This document shows positions 47,823 through 57,545 of a stretch of DNA of 64,000 nucleotides, piece after piece. This stretch comes from Arbacia lixula (lineage: Eukaryota > Echinodermata > Echinoidea > Arbacioida > Arbaciidae). Under the pieces are notes generated by a model. It did no database searches. It saw only the letters and a program-made list of their open reading frames with translations, and was not told where the DNA came from. Made by a program: the position numbers and the translations under genes. The stretch covers positions 28,211,237-28,275,236 of the forward strand of contig OZ022577.1 in assembly GCA_963669155.1 (NCBI GenBank), read 5' to 3'. Position 1 is the first letter of the stretch, and each line of letters opens with the position of its first letter.

Positions 47823-49383
47823 ACAGTACACAGGCAGACAATATGACCAGTTAATATAGAAAATTACAAAAACGGAAGAAAAAAAACAAATATATACACA
47901 TGGTTCACGGATACTATCTTATTCACTTGCAACAAATACCTATACTAGTTGACATTAAAGAGGCTTTAATATGACTTTAAGACATTAATCATCCATTCTT
48001 TCTCTAATTCTCTGCAAAAAATGCTAATTCTACCATCCTACACACATGTTTACATACTTTTCATAATGTTATCAGTATCATTAAAGGAATCCCTTCTCTC
48101 TTTTAAATTCCATAAGTCATACACATTTTCTTCCTCTATAAGGTATTAAAAAAATCTTCCCTTATTTCCTCCCCCCCCCCTTCAAATTTTATAACTGTTT
48201 CTTCATTTTTTTTAGGTAACATTCGCATGAGATCTTTGCCAAGCATAATACACTTACCCCAAGCAGGAATCCAAACTCGCCCTGGTCAAACCCGGGAATC
48301 GTAATGATTGGTTGGATCAGCTTAAAGAGCGGCTCATCGTATCCCCATAGCAACTCTTCAACCGTCTTGTTCAAGGTTAGTTTCTCTCCAAGGAGTTCCA
48401 TGAGGCCATTTGTGAGTTTCCTCACGGCAAAGCCAGAATTGCGTACAAAGTAAGCCACTGTCTGCATGGGGAAGGGGGGGGGGGGCAGATGAGTGGTCAG
48501 GAAATAAATGCAACAAGTATGGAACATTGTTCCATGAGCTATGATTAACATTCTGAACATATACCTGGGTATTTGCAAACTTACATCAACATAATTAGTC
48601 GTACATGGAGAACAATGACACAAGAACTCATAAAACCATTACAGTTGTCACATAAATAGTTGATTTATTACCTCAATTTCTTCATCTGATAAGCATAATA
48701 TCAATCTATATTTGTTACATTGAAGACATTATAAAACCGATGATTCAGTTAAATATTTCACTTCTGTGGACAAAGAAGACAAGCTGTTTGTGTTCTCTTG
48801 AGTTTAGATCAATACAAATATTTACATCACGGGTGTGAAATCAGGAGACCAGTCTTTCAGAAACAGCCACGAAAATCAAACACCTTGATGCACACCAATT
48901 TACAAAGTGAGTAAAAGAAATGAAAAACAGACATACACAGAAGAGAGTGAGAGAGAGAGAGAGAGAGATAAAGCCAAAGGGAAATATTCAGATACATAGT
49001 TGAGAAACAGACAAACAGTAAAGAAAGAGAAAGGGAGAGAGAAGGGGAGAGAGGAAGGGAGAGAGAGAGAAAGGGAAAGAGAGAGAAACGGGGATAGAGA
49101 GAAATCATACAGAGAGGTGAAGACAAAAAGAGAGGCAGAGGCAGAAATAGAAATAGACCAGGCAAATAGAGAGATAAAGAAAAAAAACAGAGACAAAGAG
49201 AATTGCACACACGCACACACACAGCCTTCTTTCAAACGTGCCAGCATTACTGCAGGTTGATGCTGTGCACATGACTCAGTCTAAGGTAATGAATTGAGAG
49301 AGAAGAGAGATAAAGAGATGGAGAAAAGGAAAAATAAAAATAAACAGGTATTCTAAAAGATAAACAAGGAAAGAGAAAAAAGT

Positions 49384-49437
<54 letters not shown>

Positions 49438-52400
49438 CACTCTCCCAAACATACCAGCATTACTGCAGGTTGCTGCTGTGCACACAACTCACTTCAAGGT
49501 GATGAATTGAGAAAAATACACAGAAGAATGAGAGAGAGAAAGATAAAAGGAGAATGAGACAGGCATACAGAGAGATGGAGAAGAGGAGCAAATTGCTGCT
49601 TGGGGCATGACTCACCACAAGAGGCATGTTCAAGGTGATAAATCTGTCGGACTCTGGACCCACAGAACGCTCCTCAGCAAACGAATACAGGTACCTCGGA
49701 CGGAAGGACAGGGTGCCATTGTCGTAGCGTGATAGGTTCAGTCTGTCAAACCCTAACCTAGAAGCACAAAAATCAATCATGATATAAAGCAGAGACAACA
49801 AAATCATCCCACTTGCAACTTTGGACTAAATATGAAAATATGTTTGATCTATCAAAATTCAAAGGGGCAACATATACAGGCAAGGATATCATGGTCATAT
49901 TGGTACGTTACTATAGAATATTTTTTTTTAAAGACACAACTCTTAAGAAAAAACAGTGCCCCAGCGAAATACAGATCATTAACCCATGCAAATGTCAGAA
50001 AATCAAAATGTATTTTTAACCAGATGAATACAAACATGATGAACCTTGAGCACATCTCTAGAAAGATCCATAAAGTATCAGCAAGCTTTTAACTAGTTAA
50101 ATAGCACAATTATTCATATTACAATGTAGTGATGACCTGTTGATGTAACTTGAGTTTCAAGCTATTTATACAAGTCACCATTGTACACTGAATACAAATT
50201 GGCATATTGGTTGTGATGTTTGATGTAGTAAAACCTTTCAATTCAATTAGGATGGACATTTCTTTCATGTAGCATAATTCCTCATCATACCTTAAGCAAA
50301 TATAAAAATTTGCCTCAGCAGTAATTCACCAGTTAAACAACATGTACGAAAGTTACCTGTGTTGCCTCTGTGACTAATAGTATCTAGGCTATAGGTTTTG
50401 CTCCCAAACCTACTCATAATTTAGCGATTGCTATAACTCAGGTTCCAGTTCAATTATTGTGATGAAAGTTCTTATACAGATGCTTCGTTTTTCGGGGGGG
50501 TTTTAACCTACAGAAGGGCTCCACTGTCTTTAATTTACTACAACTTGCATGGAGACAGCATCATTATTTTCATTCTTGTTTTTGCTTTCTTTTGTTCCAT
50601 AGCTGTGAACCCACAATGAGCAGGAAGATCCTCCATTCTGCCCTTTTTCATCATGTAAAACAGATTCATAAAATGCAGTTGTACTACATTTGAAGTGAAT
50701 CCAGCGAACAAGAACCAAATCATAAATAATTCCTATCCATATGTAACTTTTCAGGAGCCTGCTTTAAGTTTCAGTGGCCATAGGCCTCATAGTACAAAGA
50801 TCCCAGCGATGTGAAGTCATCGAGAGAAGACAAAAAAATTCAAATGGCATGCATAGAAAGTACCTATAGTAAGTATGACATCATATGAGCATGTTTTCAA
50901 GACAACTGGTTCTTAACTATGTGAGTAGAACAAACAGTAGTGATCACAGCAGGAACTCTCACTGGGAGTGCCTGACACTAGCCCGCTATCCTCTGTAGAC
51001 CAGTGAAAATCTCACTTGAGTGCTTTTGTTTAGAACAAGAAGCCGGCCCAATAATGGATATGACATACTACTGCGGTACTCTATTGGAAATGGAAAATAC
51101 ACCATACTTGTACACATATGGGCCCCTCTGAATGACCTCTGGTTTGCCACCAGCTTTGAACTCCTCTGGGTTCTGGATGTCAAAGAAGTAGAAGGACTGA
51201 TACATGGGGATGTTTGGTGTGAGCCACTCTGCATACAGTGGTGACTTTGGGTCTAGCTGCATCATCTGCACATAGCAGGAAACAGAGAGATACAACAACA
51301 TGATAGCAGGAACCCACAAGCACATCAATCAATAAAACAATTAAAAATAATTTTGACTAAGTGAGGAGGAAACCACATGAATTCTCCATAAGTTCTAAAA
51401 GCGGTATCTTAATTTGCCATCGTCTCATTTTGTCAACATTGATAAACACGAAAAAACAAGATCTTTTGTAACATTGAATTATTCATCAAAAATATAATGT
51501 GAAATATTTTCCAGCAAAGGTATATTGAATATGGGACAATTTAATGTCACAAGTAAACACATGGACTCATTAGTTGAGTAAGTCCATGTCTATTTACACA
51601 TGATCACCTCTTCGCATTGCATCATCAAACTAAACTCAATATCAGTAATGACAGTGCAATCTAAATGTCTCAAGTAAACACATGGACTCCATACCGGTAG
51701 TTGAGTAAGTCCATGTCTATTTACACATGATCACCTCTTCACGTTGCATCATCAAACTAAACTCAATATCAGTAATGACAGTGCAGTCTAAATGTCACAA
51801 GTAAACACATGGACTCCTTAGCAATCTAAAATCTAAATGTCACAAGTAAACACATGGACTCATTAGTTGGGGTAAATCCATGTTTTATTACACAAATACA
51901 CAATATCACCTATAAGCAATGCATCAGCAAGCTTACCTCAATGTTTTTAATGATTACACATTTGCACAGCATAACTCATCAGCACGAGGCAACGTTACAA
52001 AACAGAGTAGAGCAAATACCGGTACTCCTTTTCTTGGAATGGAATATTGAGCATGTCCCCAAAATCAAACAATAGCAATCTTTTGGTTGCTCTTGCTGTG
52101 GGCTAGGGAAAATGAACAACCAGTGCCACTCATTAACAATATACGAGAAAAAAATTAAAGTCAGCTTCCAGACAAATGTAATGCGAATTCGCGTGGAATT
52201 TGCCATTGTGACCCAGCAGCCCAAAATGAGACACTTGTTGCAAATGATCATTTTTTTAGTTTACACCTTATTCTCCGTGCCCTAAGCTTTAATTTGATAC
52301 TTAAATCATAGATTTTGGTGGCTTGGGCGCAGAAATACAACTATTTTCATGTAGAAAATATAAACGGCAGTGAAAAAAAAGAAACAGAGAAATTCGCTTT

Positions 52401-54638
52401 CAAAGAATACGATACGTTTTGTGCAGTCATGTGATTGGTCGCTCTAGACAATAGGCTAATGTATAATGCATGATTTGCGAAGACACAGAATGTAGAAAGC
52501 AAAGAGAAAAAAAATTACAATCACACAAATAGGTGATATCTAAATTAACATGCGTTTGCTTGTATTGAGACGATTATCAAAAAATAATGAATGTGATACT
52601 AGTTGGTATAACCGTTACATTGAGCGAGAAATATCACAAATTAGATACTGTCTGCTGTTTATTACGATTTAACATCAATCTTTGTTAGTGCAACGCCAAT
52701 TGCCGTTAAATATCATAGAGAATGAGACGCTATGGTAATATCAACCCGGAAGTGTACACAGGATGACGTCACATTAGCATGTTGTCAGGATTTCCAATTA
52801 TTGCGATTGATTGTTATAATCATTGTTATAGTCAAGGTGATGATGGTGATAATTGTCATCATATTTATGATCATGGCGATGCTAACGATGGTCACGGTGT
52901 TGATTTAATATGATGATGAGACTGATGATTATGATGCTCATTATGACGATCGATGATTACGGTGGTCACGGTGTTGTTCATAGCGATCATTTCTATGGTC
53001 ACCGGTGATGATGATCATCATTATTATTACAACAGGTACCACAAGCAGCGGCTTGGATCGATGATCAGTGATAGAAGGTTTATTCTCTCGGTCAACTGGC
53101 AAAATCATACAACTATTTGGAGTAACAGAACAAAACAAACAAAAAGCTTTCACATCGCAGCACAAACTTTTGAGAGTTACAAGTCTTTTCAAAGAGCTGA
53201 AAAATGAGCAGGATGCAAGATCATCTCCATTCCGGCGCATATTTCTTAAAAAGAGAACGAACACTAAATCGCGCACCGTCGATTAGCAGGCTATTAAAAA
53301 TAACAGTCGGCGGATTTGAAGGCGGCTTGAGAAATGTAGTTACGACCATGATGATCAATGATCACGGTGATGATGATTATCATCATAGTTATGAACATGA
53401 AGATGATTACGATGGTCACGGTGATGATGAAGATGATAATTATAATAGATTGTGGGCGGATTTGAAAACCAATGAGAGACGTGGGAGGTGAATTGCTTAT
53501 GGTAACGATCACCTGTCTTACCCTATAGCAATAATAATGATAATGATTGTGAAACGTAACCAAAAAAGTGTTCGAATAAGAAATATTTTGCAGTCCTTTT
53601 AACCATAAGTATCAAAAAATAAATTTGTGTTGAGCTCTGACCAGTGCGTACAGTAAAAGCTACATTTTCAGGTGAATCCGGGTCATTCATTCATTGATTA
53701 ACTGACCACAACACACACAATAGAGCAATGCATCTACGCTGCGCCACCGCGCCGATCTCCTTAGAAATCGGTGCCTCACACATCAGTTGTACAAACCGCG
53801 AAAAATAAGCCAATGAACGGCGAGCAGTAACTAAGGGGGCGGAGCTTAGACCACTATCCATGCAGGTCTTTGCATTGCTCGCTCTGGAGGCACACGCAAA
53901 ACGCAAAACTCACATAAACATGACTTCAGAAAAACAATAAAATTTCATCTTTAGATTTATTCTTTTGGTCTGAAATTTTGACACATGATAGATTAAACTA
54001 TGGACAATCTTATAAGGTAAAGATACAAAAGGTCGATTTTTTTCGTTTGATGATCTTTTTCGTTTGATGAGTTAATTATCAATTTTCTAGGTTCGAGCAA
54101 GCGCGACTTGTCAACTACTTTGGGCTGTCGGGTCTCATATGGTAAGTTAGGTCACAAAATGAAAACCTAGTATCTGTCATGGATTTGACAATCGAGACGT
54201 TTGTATGACACAATTAGATACGGTAGATTGAGGAAAGAGAGAAGGAGAGGGAGACTTAACGAGAGTGAGCAGTGAGCTTCATAGTAACTCTCTAATTATC
54301 ATTGGCAGGAAGATGTGTAGTAAACCAATGGGGTTTATCAAGGCCTGGTAATATCAGTAGGTCAAGTTTAATGTGAATTACCATGGAATTGCCCATATGG
54401 TGAGCATACTAACCAGGTTGATGACGTAATTGTAGATCTCTGCCATGCCCCATGGTATGAGCAAAAGTGCCGAGAGCACTAGGGCGAGCCCCAGCAGCAT
54501 CAGCACCCCGTAGCACACTCCTCGCTTGGCGGACATGGTAGCGCAGCGCTGCTTGATGGACCTTTGGTCTCCTCGGCAGCCAGGTGTCGTCTGCTTGCTT
54601 CCCAGAAGGGGCTGCTCTTCTTCAGGGATGAGTGCCAT
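33605..54638 (-). CDS. Class B scavenger receptor (CD36/SCARB family), 12 exons, 614 aa
   Basis: Two-pass glycoprotein of the CD36/SR-BI/LIMP-2 family, which binds or transports lipids at the cell surface or works in lysosomes. Exons (complement): 54414..54638, 51108..51265, 49616..49757, 48258..48461, 47521..47659, 44794..44863, 43283..43464, 40999..41117, 39333..39406, 37548..37599, 36082..36261, 33605..33904. All junctions are GT-AG and phases match; total 1845 nt. TM1 is about residues 41-63 and TM2 about 477-499, around a large ectodomain. Family marks: FYFFDIQNPEEF, GPYVYK, LLWGYDEPLF, NDINGTDG, LCRSVPYLYE, NAGFC, CRFGSPSAISNPHF, PVLWFEQ. Seven N-glycosylation sequons: N135, 141, 206, 245, 260, 287, 342. 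Ectodomain cysteines C312, C353, C360 and C371 fit two of the three CD36 disulfides. Unusual: a dileucine signal at the N-terminus and a ~115-residue repetitive C-tail. The paralogue (SCARB1, SCARB2 or CD36) cannot be fixed from sequence alone. Confidence 0.95.
33608..33826 (-). repeat. 15-bp coding minisatellite
   Basis: On the plus strand, units read like GCCACGCCTCCATTG, with the period of 15 bp kept throughout, so every substitution is in frame with the pentapeptide. The period being a multiple of three also leaves plus-strand frames open (33578-33937 and 33609-33956); these are shadows. Confidence 0.9.
34540..34740 (+). repeat. Interspersed repeat pair member (with 50385-50530)
   Basis: It shares GCTATAGGTTT, ACCTxCTCAxAA, TAGCGAT, CAGGTTCCA, TTCTATTATTGxGA and TTCTxATACAGA in the same order with 50385-50530. 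Both copies are in introns of the scavenger receptor. Family unknown. Confidence 0.5.
36302..36445 (-). repeat. Duplicated 5' edge of scavenger receptor exon 11
   Basis: The segment around TCGGTCATTGGCTTCAACGC at 36361 repeats the one at 36241 at an offset of exactly 120 bp. It carries a copy of the exon 11 acceptor (CAG|AGCGTTGAAGCC) and the first ~14 codons, then reads into a stop (TGA) and has no donor. It lies in intron 10, upstream of the real exon. It is a decaying pseudo-exon edge, not a functional alternative exon. Confidence 0.85.
36476..36906. mobile_element. Long-inverted-repeat element, family L, copy 1
   Basis: The left arm (AAGTCCACCCTAAATTGAAG, TTGGTTTTGATAAAAGCAGA, GGTTTGACAAAAATC) mirrors the right arm (TTTCTGTCAAACCTCCACCA, TTTCTTTCATGTGTCTGACT, GAATGGACTTTCCC). 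The same family occurs at 40452-40950 and 60548-60985. Confidence 0.8.
37135..37395 (+). repeat. SINE-like interspersed repeat, copy 2
   Basis: It matches 22890-23170 in word order (GGATGTTAAACAGAGGTCGA, GGCCACACTCTACAC, AAGAGCAGGATGAAAAC, GTGAGAGATGCCGAGC, CCCAGAAGGCCATATAA, ATACGGGCATTAAGTGTGCC). It lies in scavenger receptor intron 10. Confidence 0.55.
38183..38600 (-). mobile_element. Decayed 3' part of a pearl/Helentron-like element (copy C)
   Basis: Starts CTAAAGCAGGTTGACTGCCA and continues ATGCCTCCACC, matching the terminal hairpin and subterminal repeat of copies A and B with several changes. It is followed by diverged core sequence (GTGTTTGGTTGAAACTGGAC, CACCTTTGACCTC, GGTCATTGAGCTTTGACCTC). 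The 5' half is missing. In scavenger receptor intron 9. Confidence 0.7.
38780..39345. repeat. ~73-bp tandem array running into the exon 9 donor
   Basis: Units of GGTGTGTGAAGA, TTAATAAAGGAGAAAGGGA, AATGTGATCTTAC and TCAGGCCTTGG recur; the ATCTTAC word falls at about 39039, 39112, 39187, a degenerate copy near 39259, and 39326. The last one is the genuine exon 9 5' splice site (minus strand GAC|GTAAGAT). Others keep donor-like strings, for example CCTGAGGTAAGATCACATT at about 39200-39182. Confidence 0.8.
40452..40950. mobile_element. Long-inverted-repeat element, family L, copy 2
   Basis: AAAGGAAAGTCCACCTGATG, TCAAGTTGGTTTTAAAT and AGTGAAGGTTTGATGAAAAT at the left pair with GATTTTTGTCAAACCTTCAC, AAACCAACTTAATTTCAGGT and AGACTTTCCCCTTT at the right, arms of about 85 bp. 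The interior includes TTTTGTGACATCA / TGACATCACAAAA, also inverted. It ends about 50 bp from exon 8 in intron 8. Confidence 0.85.
41125..41295 (-). repeat. Long polypyrimidine tract before exon 8
   Basis: On the plus strand this is almost all purine (GGAGGGA, GGAAAGAGA, GGGGGGGGAGAAGGAAGG). On the coding strand it is a ~170-nt pyrimidine tract directly upstream of the exon 8 acceptor (CCATGCAG|GA at 41118). It is far longer than needed for splicing. Open frames through it are compositional. Confidence 0.8.
41730..42180. repeat. Degenerate TGTG/GCAACA-rich minisatellite
   Basis: Phrases TGTGTGATATTGTGCAACA, GTGTAATGTGTTTTTG and ATTTTGTGCAACACxCTT recur with a subunit of about 26 bp and a larger unit of about 105 bp (compare 42010-42075 with 42112-42175). 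A separate block at 41735-41805 belongs to the same family. Intron 7 of the scavenger receptor. Confidence 0.65.
45226..45868. mobile_element. Foldback transposon with ~250-bp inverted arms
   Basis: The left arm (45226-45485; AAAGGTCCCCTATCATCAAA, AAGCCCCGCCTCCAAAATAT, CATCATCAAAGGTAGAAATT) is repeated inverted at 45605-45868 (AATTTCTACCTTTGATGATG, ATATTTTGGAGGCGGGGCTT, TTTTGATGACAGGGGCCCTT). The loop is only about 120 bp. No coding capacity. Intron 5 of the scavenger receptor. Confidence 0.9.
47195..47560 (-). repeat. ~98-bp tandem copies of the exon 5 3' edge and donor
   Basis: The real exon 5 end (minus strand ATCAATGGGACAG|GTGAGTC) is repeated downstream in intron 5. CATTGGCTTCTCCxTACCAC recurs near 47241, 47339 (diverged), 47440 and the true 47537. 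At about 47423 the ACTGACCTGTCCCATTGATA copy is nearly identical to the true 47516 site. Each copy keeps about 30 nt of exon-like sequence plus a donor-like GTGAGT or GTCAGT, without an acceptor. Poly-G tracts (47158-47172, 47365-47379) interrupt the array. Confidence 0.85.
47770..47821. repeat. (GA)n microsatellite
   Basis: About 25 uninterrupted GA units, roughly 110 bp upstream (in gene orientation) of exon 5. It is a mirror-symmetric purine tract able to form triplex DNA. Confidence 0.95.
48944..49110. repeat. GA-rich purine tract
   Basis: (GA)n at 48944-48968 and AAAG/GGGAGAGA-type sequence at 49019-49100. Open frames on both strands are low-complexity Ser/Leu or Arg/Glu peptides. Intron 3 of the scavenger receptor. 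Confidence 0.85.
49385..49437. repeat. (CA)n microsatellite with flanking duplication
   Basis: About 26 CA units. The flanks are duplicated: GCCAGCATTACTGCAGGTTG at 49239 and ACCAGCATTACTGCAGGTTG at 49451 are each followed by CTGTGCACA-ACTCA-type sequence, an offset of about 212 bp. Confidence 0.9.
50385..50530 (+). repeat. Interspersed repeat pair member (with 34540-34740)
   Basis: Contains GGCTATAGGTTTTGCTCCC, TTTAGCGAT and CAGGTTCCAGTTCAATTATT, in the order seen at 34540-34740. Intron 2 of the scavenger receptor. Confidence 0.5.
50905..51000 (+). repeat. Interspersed repeat, copy 2 (with 425-550)
   Basis: CTTAACTATGTGAGTAGAAC, AACAGTAGTGATCACAGCAG and CTCACTGGGAGTGCCTGACA match the minus strand of 425-550 with substitutions. 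Confidence 0.5.
51547..51900. repeat. ~120-128-bp tandem repeat in intron 1
   Basis: GTCxCAAGTAAACACATGGA begins units at 51547, 51667, 51795 and a short one at 51839. Full units continue with AGTCCATGTCTATTTACACA, GATCACCTCTTC and CTCAATATCAGTAATGACAG. The last unit decays toward 51960. Confidence 0.85.
52790..53460. repeat. GATGAT/GGTCACGGTG degenerate minisatellite in two blocks
   Basis: Blocks at 52800-53030 and 53340-53445 are built from GATGATGATGA, GATTACGATGGTCACGGTG and ATTATCATCAT-type words. The intervening 53035-53290 is more ordinary sequence with a 72-codon frame of no recognised family. This is intron 1 of the scavenger receptor. Confidence 0.6.
54414..54638 (-). CDS. Scavenger receptor exon 1: N-tail with dileucine signal and TM1
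   Basis: 75 codons, ending CTG|GTTAGT. The start is the ATG of MALIPEEEQPLLGSK; the codon before it is TTG and no earlier in-frame ATG was seen nearby. The cytosolic N-tail is about 40 residues, longer than in vertebrate relatives (about 5-12). It carries E7-E8-Q9-P10-L11-L12, fitting the [DE]xxxL[LI] adaptor-binding sorting motif. Basic residues (KR at 38-39) precede TM1 (GVLMLLGLALVLSALLLIPW), consistent with a cytosolic N-terminus. A second Met (residue 35) could serve as an alternative start that removes the signal. Confidence 0.9.
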
Positions 54639-54732
54639 CAAGCTCCAATTGGCTCCTCAGCTTTATCCCCGATAAGCAGATAAGGTGCTAGGCACTGCTA
54701 GCTCACAGATAGCCCCTTGTGTCTCTTCTATT

Positions 54733-54943
54733 GACTTGTTTGTCCTCAGCTGTTTGAATGAGCACTTACCTGCCGATATACGGATAAATAAACAAACAAA
54801 CACAGAGGTATATAACCTTGACTGTTGCAATATCAAAGACTTGTTTGTCCTCAGCTGTTTGAATGAGCACTTATCTGCCGATATACGGATAAATAAACAA
54901 ACAAACACAGAGGTATATAACCTTGACTGTTGCAATATCAAAG
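54733..54943. repeat. 105-bp tandem duplication upstream of the scavenger receptor start
   Basis: ACTTGTTTGTCCTCAGCTGT occurs at 54734 and 54839, offset 105 bp, and the two units are almost identical. On the gene strand each unit has TGTTTGTTTGTTTATTTA (forkhead-like), CAGCTG (E-box) and, in the proximal copy only, GGCAG|GTAAGTGC at 54770, a strong donor consensus; the distal copy has GGCAGATAAG. The duplication starts about 95 bp upstream of the ATG, so it may be promoter or 5' UTR. Confidence 0.85.
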
Positions 54944-55666
54944 AAGCCAACAAAAAGAACTGCATGATGCTAGTTGTGTAAATCAATCTGGGGGTGTTTT
55001 TTACGATCAATTCAAGACAGAAAGGATCACACAAAATGATACCAATATTTAGTTTATGTGTTCTTTATTATATGGGGTATTTCCCCTTTAAAATCAAGAC
55101 AAACTTTCACAAACTTGTACAATGGTCTTATCAATTACTTTACATATACATTTAAATACATGACGATGTATTAGCTTACAATGCTGGAGGATACTGTAGT
55201 CAAATGAATCCACAGCTCTCGTTGATGGTCCAGTTCAAAATCCAATCCAGTATTCCCAAATTATGATCGCAATGTTGATCCCTATGTTGTACGCTGAAGA
55301 GCAGGTATTCCAGGTAGTCAAGTCCGAATAGATGATCCAAGATGGTCAAATATCAATCCACTGACTCACAGAGTGTACAGTTTTTACAGGCAGGATCTCT
55401 TAAGCACTATTTAACAGGCAGGGAGTTATCCACGCAGAGAAAATCCTCGTATAAATCCACAGGTGTGTGTCGAGCCAAGGTCACAACAAACTCTTACTAC
55501 AGGTTACTATTACCACAGGTGACTGGAGGGAGATGATATAAAAACTCTGAACTCATGTCCCCAAACCGCTTATTACAATCTGTACATTCTAGAACGTTCT
55601 ATCATCTATGTATCTAGAAATTTCTCAGTACATCTGGAAATACATGACAAACAATATTGACCTGAT

Positions 55667-56587
55667 GGTGGTGTCACACCTTGGCGTTTTAGACAGCGTA
55701 TGCCCGACGTATCAAAATTTCTCTAAAACATCGGCATACGCTGAACTTTGATTTATTTTTTCAACTCTGGGCGTATACTTAGCGTATTCCTAACGAATTG
55801 GACGTATACATAACGTATTAGTAACTTATATCGAACGCTTCGTTAACTTATAAGTAACGTATTCCAATGAATGCTTAGCGTATTGCTGGCGTACACAACT
55901 TATGCCCTACGATAGCCTAACTTACGCATAGCTCGTGGCAGCGTATCACTGACGAACACGTGTCGAAGCCTATAAAAAGGCTGCCGCTCGACTATTCAAA
56001 TCATAACCGCACGATACATCACCGTATCAACACCACCGCCATGCCGAAGAGACCCCACCTTTATATACCAATTCCTATAAACGTTGTCAATACGCCATTA
56101 TACGGTAGCTGTAAGTTATAAACACGTTCAGTAAGTTTTGTGGTCGTCCGGAGCACATCTTCATACGTCTTCATACGTCAATATACGTTGGAGTTAAGTT
56201 ACACATACGTTCAAAGCACGTTACTTATAGGTTAGAAGTAAGTTTTAGGGTACGCTGGACATTATCTCGACGTACATCGACTTATGAATAACTTACAAGT
56301 AACGTGTGTCAACGTGTATCAACGATCGCGTAACTTACCTACAACTTATGGCCCGCGTATGCGGGACGTATGAGCCATACGCTGGCATGTGTCGAAAAAT
56401 GTTGTGCTTGCACAAAATTTTTCGACGACCTCGCCGTATGACGACGTATACCAGTGTGTTTTAGCGTACTCTTAACGTATGCAAAACTTACCCATAACGT
56501 ATTTGACGTACGCCAGCGTATTCGCCAAATTCCTCATACGTCGAGCATACGCTGTCTAAGACGCCAAGGTGTGACAGCGCTACCACC
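55667..56587 (+). mobile_element. TIR transposon with CGTA/TACG-saturated interior and promoter-like core
   Basis: The left end GGTGGTGTCACACCTTGGCG, then TTTTAGACAGCGTATGC, pairs with the right end GCATACGCTGTCTAAGACGC plus CAAGGTGTGACA ... CCACC; the left copy appears to lack six bases (TAGCGC). The interior is crowded with GCGTAT, ACGTAT, TAACTTA and AAGTAACGTA words on both strands. Near the middle, TATAAAAAGG (55971) is followed 70 bp later by ATG (56041), which opens a 26-codon frame beginning MPKRPHLYIPIP; a donor-like GCT|GTAAGTT lies near its end. A local palindrome (TCGAAAAATGTTGTGC ... GCACAAAATTTTTCGA) sits at 56393-56427. No transposase is encoded. Confidence 0.8.
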
Positions 56588-57013
56588 CAGATTACACTGA
56601 TGAGTCATCACTGGCCCAAAAGGTCACTGAACTCCATGGGCACATTCCAGCCAGTGCCTCCTTTATTGTGCTGAGTCCCAGCTAGGTGTAACATTCTTTT
56701 ATGTAAATAACACCTGGCCCAGGTAGCTTTCCAAATTCCAGAATCTTCCAGGCAGTACACATCGCGCAATGTTGATTTCATCAAGGTGGAATTTCACAAC
56801 CACATAGACTGCATCTCAGTTAATGGCTGCATGTACAACTTACACAAATTTATAACAGTGTGGTAGGGGAGTGACAGCCAATCACAATCAATATTTCCCT
56901 GATAGTCATGGTAGGCTTGCCTAGAAAGCCTGGGGTGCATTTATGGATAAACACAATGTACCGGAATTTGGCATGCAGTCAAACCACAAGTTATCAATCT
57001 TGTGGTTCATTCA

Positions 57014-57545
57014 TTCTTAAAGACAGCCCGTCCCTTTTTCAGATCATCACAAAGCCATCGAAACATTGGCAAAACATATAGAGAAGTGTTAGCAAGCTGT
57101 ATATTCTTAATTTGAAACTGATACGTAGCGTAAAATTCAAAAGATGCACGTAAACAACGTCTGATTAATAGTCTTTACCTCAGGCTCTTAGCAGTTTGTG
57201 TTGAAATATCTGCTTTATTGATTAATGTATGTATTAAATTATAAAACGCATTATGAAAAAAAAATTGTTCTATAGAAGGAATCATCCCCAAAGTTTGGTA
57301 ATTACTCATAAAATTAGGATTTCACACATGCATAATAACCACATAGATACTGGAACAAAGACTAATACTTTTTTCGTAGTAAAAAAAGTCGGTTTGAAAT
57401 TTAACGGCTGAAATTTTTACAGATACAGAAAGCTTCAACATGCTATATTCTTAGAGATGGTCTTGAATCACACTTTCTTCAATTTACGATCGTGATAGAC
57501 GATTTCAAATTTTAAGCTTGCAAAAGGGACGGACAATCTTTAAAC
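57014..57545. mobile_element. MITE-like element with ~25-bp inverted ends
   Basis: TTCTTAAAGACAGCCCGTCC plus CTTTTT at the left pairs with AAAAGGGACGGACAATCTTT plus AAA at the right. About 530 bp, AT-rich, non-coding. Confidence 0.65.

Noticed and set aside
48857-49260. Ser/Leu-rich and Arg/Glu-rich frames on opposite strands
   Set aside because: Products of the GA-rich low-complexity tract.
52941-53563. Several 72-111-codon frames on both strands
   Set aside because: They overlap the GATGAT/GGTCACGGTG minisatellite; Asp/His- or Ile-rich peptides reflect repeat composition.
53690-53906. tRNA-like or SINE-head string (minus strand GGCGCGGTGGCGCAGCGTAG)
   Set aside because: It hints at a pol III A box, but no cloverleaf or matching B box could be laid out, so no tRNA is called.
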